Shown here one piece after another: positions 30,748 to 35,110 of a stretch of DNA of 35,110 bases. A model generated the notes under the pieces. It made no database searches, was not told the origin of the DNA, and saw only the letters and a list, made by a program, of their open reading frames with translations. This stretch comes from Pelomonas sp. KK5 (GTDB lineage: Bacteria > Pseudomonadota > Gammaproteobacteria > Burkholderiales > Burkholderiaceae_C). The first letter of the stretch is position 1; the number at the start of each line of letters is the position of its first letter. The position numbers and the translations under genes were made by a program. The stretch lies in the NCBI RefSeq assembly GCF_001984095.1, contig NZ_LYVQ01000045.1:1-35110 (forward strand), in the 5' to 3' direction.

Positions 30748-33006
30748 ATGAAGATGAACAGTTGTTCCCGCCAAGGCCCGCGCCGCGCCGCGAGGCCAGT
30801 CACGCTCGCACCGACGGCTTCCGCCGCCCTGATCGCCATCGGCCTGCTGGCCAGCGGCGCCGCCGCGTTCGCGCAGTCCGAGCCCGCGCCGGCCGACAAG
30901 GACGCAAAGAAGGACCTGCAGACGCTCGACCGCGTGGAAGTCACCTCCGGCAAGCGCCGGCAGATGCAGAGCGACGTGGCGGGCACCGTCACCGCGATCA
31001 GCGGAGCCGACATCGAGAGCCACGGCAGCGCCGACATCGAAGACCTGCTGAAGCTGACGCCCGGCGTGCAGTACAACAAGGGCACGGCGGACGGCTCGCT
31101 GATCTCGATCCGCGGCGTCGGCACCAACTCGAATGGCGCGGCTCAGGGCTTCACCCAGTCGCCGACCGGCATCTACATCGAGGACGTGCCCTTCACCGAC
31201 CCCTTCGCCTTCGTCTCCACGCCGGACCTGGCGCCTTTCGACCTCGAGCGGGTGGAGGTGCTGCGCGGGCCGCAGGGCGCGCTGTACGGCTCCTCGTCGC
31301 TGGGCGGCGCGATCCGCTACATCCTGAAGAAGCCGAGCACCAGCCTCACCGAAGGCTCGGTGATGGCCGGGATCTCGTCCACCGCCGACGGCGGCACGGG
31401 CTGGTCGACCGCGGCGATGGTGAACATCCCGATCGCGATGAGCACCGGCAAGGCGGGCCTGCGCCTGGTCCTGAACTCGCGCAAGGACGCCGGCTTCATC
31501 GACAACCTGGGCACCGGCGTCAAGGACGCCAACGTGATCCGCGTGGACGGCGGGCGCCTGCTGTTCACCTACGCGCTGGGCGATGACTTCGACGCCACCG
31601 CCACCTACCTGCGCCAGCACAGCAAGCAGGCCGACGGCCCGGGCATCTCGCCGTTCGACTACACGACCGGCACCGGCTACACCAAGAACCCCGACCAGCT
31701 CAAGCTGCAGGTGCGCACGGCGGTCCCGATGGCCTACGACTCCACCTTCGACCTGGCGACGGTGCAGGCGAACCTGAAGCTGGGCGACTTCCGCCTGACC
31801 TCGCTGACCGGCCGCCAGACCAAGTCGCGCGGCGCCCGCGAGGACTTCAGCCGCGACTTCTACGACCCGTCGGCCCCGGGCGACAAGTGGACCTCCGACA
31901 CCTTCTACGACTCGACCTCGACCTCGCAGGAATTCCGCCTCGCGCCGGTGACGCCGGGCCGCGTCAACTGGCTGGTCGGCGCCTTCTGGATGAGCGCGGA
32001 CGTCAAGCGCGACCAGCTGGTCTACCACGAGCCCCGTGCAGCCGTGGCGGATCTGCGCTTCCGCCGCAACGGCACGGCGACCGAGAAGGCGGCCTTCGCC
32101 GATGCCGAGATCAAGATCACCGACCGGCTCTCCGCCGACATCGGCGCGCGCTACTACAAGACCCAGCTGTCCTACGACCGCATCGTCGGCAACACCGACG
32201 CGGACGCGACCAGTACGCCCTATGCCTCGGGCGACAGCGGCACGACGCCCAAGGTCTCGCTGCGCTACGTGATCGACCCGTCGATGTCCGTTTACGCGCT
32301 GGCCTCGCGCGGCTACCGCTTCGGCGGCATCTCCAACCTCGGCAGCAGCCCGCAGGGCCTGCCCTACAAGTCCGATTCGCTGTGGAACTACGAGGCGGGC
32401 TGGCGCTGGAGCCCGAGCAAGACGGCCTCGCTGGACGTGAGCGTCTTCCGCATCGACTGGAAGGACGTGCAGCTCTCCGAGCTGTATGTCGATCCGGTCA
32501 CGACCCGCAGCTTCCTGGTCACCGGCAACGTGGGCAAGGCGCGCTCGCAGGGCCTCGAACTGGCGGCTGCCTGGCGCCCGTTCTCGCAGTTCTCGCTGAA
32601 GGGCACCTTCGCGTACACCGATGCCGTGACCTCGGGCGGCATCAGCATCGGCGGCACCGGCATCCCGGACGGCACGCGCCTGCCCGGCACGGCCAAGGTG
32701 CAGGGCACGCTGGACGCCAGCACGAACTTCGAGGGCCCGTGGGACAGCAGCGCCCGCGTCTCGGCCCTGCTGGCCTACACCGGCCAGCGCAAGGCGCAGA
32801 TCGATTCGGACCTGAGCCTGCCGGCCTACACGACGCTGGACCTGCGCGCCACCTTCAGCTGGAACTCGGTGGAGTTCAGCGCCTTCGTCAACAACCTGAG
32901 CAACTCGCGCGGCCTGTCCTCGGCGGTGGACTACTTCACCACCTACACGGAGTTCTACCCGATCCGGCCGCGCAGCATCGGCGTGTCGCTGCGCTATGAC
33001 TACTGA
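30748..33006 (+). CDS. TonB-dependent outer-membrane receptor
   Basis: 752 residues. A long signal peptide (basic to about 15, hydrophobic to about 40, cut near AFA-QS) leads to a TonB-box-like LDRVEVTS and a plug domain. The plug has the usual DIEDLLKLTPGVQY, ISIRGVG and VEVLRGPQGALYGSSSLGGAI motifs. A barrel of about 550 residues follows, ending in SIGVSLRYDY; the last residue is Tyr rather than the common Phe. It is of the large FyuA/CirA-like group seen in substrate-specific catabolic islands of sphingomonads and Burkholderiales, not clearly a siderophore receptor. A CGGAG ribosome binding site precedes the ATG. It brings the unknown substrate across the outer membrane. The last 11 bases overlap the GMC oxidoreductase. 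Confidence 0.92.
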   Translation: MKMNSCSRQGPRRAARPVTLAPTASAALIAIGLLASGAAAFAQSEPAPADKDAKKDLQTLDRVEVTSGKRRQMQSDVAGTVTAISGADIESHGSADIEDLLKLTPGVQYNKGTADGSLISIRGVGTNSNGAAQGFTQSPTGIYIEDVPFTDPFAFVSTPDLAPFDLERVEVLRGPQGALYGSSSLGGAIRYILKKPSTSLTEGSVMAGISSTADGGTGWSTAAMVNIPIAMSTGKAGLRLVLNSRKDAGFIDNLGTGVKDANVIRVDGGRLLFTYALGDDFDATATYLRQHSKQADGPGISPFDYTTGTGYTKNPDQLKLQVRTAVPMAYDSTFDLATVQANLKLGDFRLTSLTGRQTKSRGAREDFSRDFYDPSAPGDKWTSDTFYDSTSTSQEFRLAPVTPGRVNWLVGAFWMSADVKRDQLVYHEPRAAVADLRFRRNGTATEKAAFADAEIKITDRLSADIGARYYKTQLSYDRIVGNTDADATSTPYASGDSGTTPKVSLRYVIDPSMSVYALASRGYRFGGISNLGSSPQGLPYKSDSLWNYEAGWRWSPSKTASLDVSVFRIDWKDVQLSELYVDPVTTRSFLVTGNVGKARSQGLELAAAWRPFSQFSLKGTFAYTDAVTSGGISIGGTGIPDGTRLPGTAKVQGTLDASTNFEGPWDSSARVSALLAYTGQRKAQIDSDLSLPAYTTLDLRATFSWNSVEFSAFVNNLSNSRGLSSAVDYFTTYTEFYPIRPRSIGVSLRYDY

Positions 33007-34624
33007 GTTCGAGACCCGCGCCGACTACGTCGTCATCGGCGGCGGGTCGGCCGGCGCCGTGGTCGCCTCGCGGCTGGCCGAGCAGGCCGGTACCAGCGTC
33101 ATCCTTGTGGAAGCCGGAGGCAGCGGCAGGAGCCCCTTCCTGATGCTCCCCGGGGCGATGACCTTCGTCAAGGACTGGTCGCGCCACGCCTGGCTCTACG
33201 CCACCGAGCCCGACCCCTCGCGCGGCGGGCGGGTCGACACCTGGAAGCGGGGGCGCTCGCTGGGCGGCAGCAGCAGCATCAACGGCCTGATCTGGGCGCG
33301 TGGCCTGCCGCGGGACTTCGACAGCTGGGCCGCGCTCGGGGCCACCGGCTGGGGCTGGGACGGCGTGCGCGACTCGTTCATGAAGGCGGAACAGGCACTC
33401 GGCTTCGATGCTGCCGAGCGCGGGCAGCAGGGCCCCGTCTGGGTGGAGACCTTCCGCTCGCCGCATCCGCTCTCGCGGGACCTGCTGGAGGCCTTCGGTC
33501 AGGCCGGCTTCCCGATCGTCGCCGACATCAACCAGGCCCGCTCAAGTGCCGCCGCAATCACGCAGACCAACCAGCGCGGCGGCATCCGCCAGAGCACCGA
33601 GACGGCCTACCTGCGCAAGCGCCTGCCCGGTCTGAGGATCCTGCAGCGGACGCGCGCGCAGCGGCTGCTGATCGCCGGCGGCCGGGCCGTCGGCGCGGAG
33701 CTTCGCCGCGACGACGGCAGCGAGCTGCGCATCGGCGCGAACTGCGAGGTGATCGTCTGCGCCGGTGCGATCGAGAGCCCGGCGCTGCTGTTGCGCTCCG
33801 GCATCGGGCCGGCCGATCCGCTCCGTGCGCTCAGCATTGCCCCGGTGGTCGATGCGCCCGAGGTCGGCATGAACATGCAGGACCACCCGGACCTCTATGT
33901 CGAGTACGCCGTGTCGCAGCCGACCTACTCGGACGCCGGCCGCTGGTTTCGCATGCCGGGCATCGGACTGCAGTTCCTGCTGCGTCGTTCAGGCCCGGCG
34001 ACGTCGCCGGGCACCCATGTATTCGCCTACGGCAGTTCGCAGCGCCGCCTCGATGACCCGGACCTGCTGTTCTTCACCGGGCCCTTCGGGCAGATCGTCG
34101 AAGGCGCCTTCACCGGCCGCCAGTCGATGTACAGCGTCACGCCGTCGATCTGCCGCCCGCATTCGCGCGGGCGGGTGTGGCTTGCCGATCGCAGCCCCGA
34201 CGTCGCGCCGCGGATCCAGCCCAACCTGCTCGGCGACGAGCGCGACCTGGCGCTGATCGTCGACGCGATCGGCTGGGTGGACGAGATCGTCGGGAAGGCG
34301 CCGTTCGCCGACTCCCTGCGCGGCCGGGTTCGACCACGCGCTGCGCTGCGGGCCTCCGATCGCGCGGAGCTGGAGGCCTTTGCCCGCGCCGCCGTCGCCA
34401 CCTGCCACCACAGCTGCGGGACCTGCCGGATGGGGTCGGACGAGCGCTCGGTCGTCGACCCGTCGCTGAAGGTCCGCGGACTGGCCGGTCTGCGTGTCGC
34501 CGATGCCTCGGTGTTCCCGCAGATCACGTCCGGCAACCTCAACGCGCCGGTCATCATGGTCGGCGAGCGGGCAGCGGACCTGATCAGGCAGGAGCGCCGA
34601 TCGGTCGCCCGGCCCAAGCCTTGA
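32996..34624 (+). CDS. GMC-family FAD oxidoreductase
   Basis: 542 residues of the glucose-methanol-choline family (choline, alcohol or PEG dehydrogenase-like). FAD is bound by VVIGGGSAGAVVASRL (12-27) and LVEAGG. The first family signature is RSLGGSSSINGLIWARG, and the second GAIESPALLLRSGIGP. The catalytic His lies in ATCHHSCGTCRMG and the late Asn in SGNLNAPVIMVGERAADLI. It lacks a signal peptide, so it is likely cytoplasmic or peripheral, passing electrons to a membrane carrier or to oxygen. It would oxidise a hydroxyl to an aldehyde or ketone, and the ALDH at the operon start could finish the step. The ATG lies within the end of the receptor gene, and this is the final gene of the island. 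Confidence 0.92.
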   Translation: MTTEFETRADYVVIGGGSAGAVVASRLAEQAGTSVILVEAGGSGRSPFLMLPGAMTFVKDWSRHAWLYATEPDPSRGGRVDTWKRGRSLGGSSSINGLIWARGLPRDFDSWAALGATGWGWDGVRDSFMKAEQALGFDAAERGQQGPVWVETFRSPHPLSRDLLEAFGQAGFPIVADINQARSSAAAITQTNQRGGIRQSTETAYLRKRLPGLRILQRTRAQRLLIAGGRAVGAELRRDDGSELRIGANCEVIVCAGAIESPALLLRSGIGPADPLRALSIAPVVDAPEVGMNMQDHPDLYVEYAVSQPTYSDAGRWFRMPGIGLQFLLRRSGPATSPGTHVFAYGSSQRRLDDPDLLFFTGPFGQIVEGAFTGRQSMYSVTPSICRPHSRGRVWLADRSPDVAPRIQPNLLGDERDLALIVDAIGWVDEIVGKAPFADSLRGRVRPRAALRASDRAELEAFARAAVATCHHSCGTCRMGSDERSVVDPSLKVRGLAGLRVADASVFPQITSGNLNAPVIMVGERAADLIRQERRSVARPKP

Positions 34625-34685
34625 GCTCCGGGCGTCGCAGGGCCTCGGGTTCGTGTGATGGGCTTGCCGGGCGGCGCATCTGCCG

Positions 34686-35110
34686 TCAACAGGCCCAGGC
34701 CGCCTGGCCCGTCGTGTCGATCGCGTAGCGCCGGATCGCCTGCTCGCACACCTGGCGCTCGATCGCCCCGCTGCGCGCCAGCGCGTCGAGCGCGGCCAGC
34801 ACGATGTGCTGGCGGTTCACCTCGAAGAAGCTGCGCAGCGCGGCGCGCGTGTCGCTGCGGCCGAAGCCGTCGGTGCCGAGCACGGTGAAGGGTGCGTCGA
34901 AGCTGCCGGCGATGGCCTGCGGCCAGGCGCGCACGTAGTCGCTCGCGGCCACCACCGGGGCAGGACCGGCCAGGCAGCGGGCCACGTGGCTTTGCCGCCG
35001 CGGCTCGCCGGGATGCAGTCGGTTGGAGCGCTCGACGTCGCGGGCGTCGCGGGCCAGCTCACTGAAGCTGGTGGCGCTCCAGACCTCGCTGGCGATGCCC
35101 CAGTCCTCGC
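34686..35110 (-). CDS. aceE: Pyruvate dehydrogenase E1 component, 3' part
   Basis: The C-terminal 140 or so residues of a homodimeric-type E1. The gene runs off the right edge and so is 5'-incomplete here. Visible motifs are WGIASEVWSATSFSELARD, ERSNRLHPGEP, PVVAASDYVRAWPQ, TVLGTDGFGRSDTR and LRSFFEVNRQHIVLAAL, all typical of AceE C-termini. E1 decarboxylates pyruvate with thiamine diphosphate and passes the acetyl group to E2. The tail AIRRYAIDTTGQAAWAC ends in Cys. It is convergent with the GMC gene across about 60 bp and probably marks the right boundary of the island. A paralogue acting on another 2-oxo acid (MdeB-like) is possible, since neighbours such as aceF are not visible. Confidence 0.9.
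   Translation of the reverse strand, partial: EDWGIASEVWSATSFSELARDARDVERSNRLHPGEPRRQSHVARCLAGPAPVVAASDYVRAWPQAIAGSFDAPFTVLGTDGFGRSDTRAALRSFFEVNRQHIVLAALDALARSGAIERQVCEQAIRRYAIDTTGQAAWAC

Noticed and set aside
30748-33006. Siderophore receptor
   Set aside because: No siderophore biosynthesis, Fe-hydroxamate ABC transporter or Fur-box-like sequence is near, and the gene is embedded in a catabolic operon.
1-35110. Mobile island or prophage
   Set aside because: I found no integrase, transposase, tRNA-adjacent attachment repeat or marked change in base composition; the blocks look native.

Overview
The window is uniformly GC-rich (roughly 70% by eye) and gene-dense, with short intergenic gaps. 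The gene families present suggest a betaproteobacterium of the order Burkholderiales: a Porin_5-type porin beside a TonB-like protein, a fused gallate dioxygenase, a subtype B tannase and a homodimeric-type pyruvate dehydrogenase E1. Taxonomy is an inference from family content. I see no tRNA, rRNA, CRISPR array, insertion sequence or phage gene.

Layout. (1) 1-2803: the 3' part of a TonB-like gene, a putative porin and a secreted coiled-coil protein. The first 100 bases are a perfect spacerless palindrome that looks like a contig-end fold-back. (2) 2939-3166: a small orphan gene. (3) 3327-11114: eight tightly packed + strand genes, most overlapping by 4-38 bases. They encode a lipoprotein solute-binding protein of the NMT1/SsuA type, a membrane histidine kinase, a single-domain response regulator, a REC-HisKA-HATPase-REC hybrid kinase, an APS kinase, a methyltransferase, a sulfotransferase and an arginase-fold protein. 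This joins ligand sensing and phosphorelay to a PAPS-dependent sulfation module, and it is my main candidate for an undescribed system. (4) 11128-14229 (-): a large bifunctional class A penicillin-binding protein with unusual glycosyltransferase motifs. (5) 14491-19105: a gallotannin module made of an AAHS-family transporter, a fused gallate dioxygenase and, convergent to them, a lipoprotein tannase. (6) 19416-20345 (-): arginase, divergent from the next block across a region with an 11-bp perfect inverted repeat. (7) 20552-34624 (+): a catabolic island. It holds a dipeptide epimerase, a split AtuA pair, a class C-type serine hydrolase, a LuxR-type regulator, then an aldehyde dehydrogenase, an M14 metallopeptidase, a GPH-type transporter, an NTF2-like protein, a TonB-dependent receptor and a GMC oxidoreductase. 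(8) 34686-35110 (-): the 3' end of aceE.

How the genes may work together. In block 5 the tannase would release gallate outside the cytoplasm, the transporter would import it and the dioxygenase would open the ring; later pathway steps are not in the window. Block 7 looks like a complete uptake-and-degradation route (outer-membrane receptor, inner-membrane transporter, amide/peptide hydrolases, epimerase, alcohol and aldehyde oxidation) for an unknown amide- or peptide-containing compound. Block 3 resembles in logic, though not in gene order, the Xanthomonas Rax system, where a two-component system, PAPS synthesis genes and a sulfotransferase cooperate.
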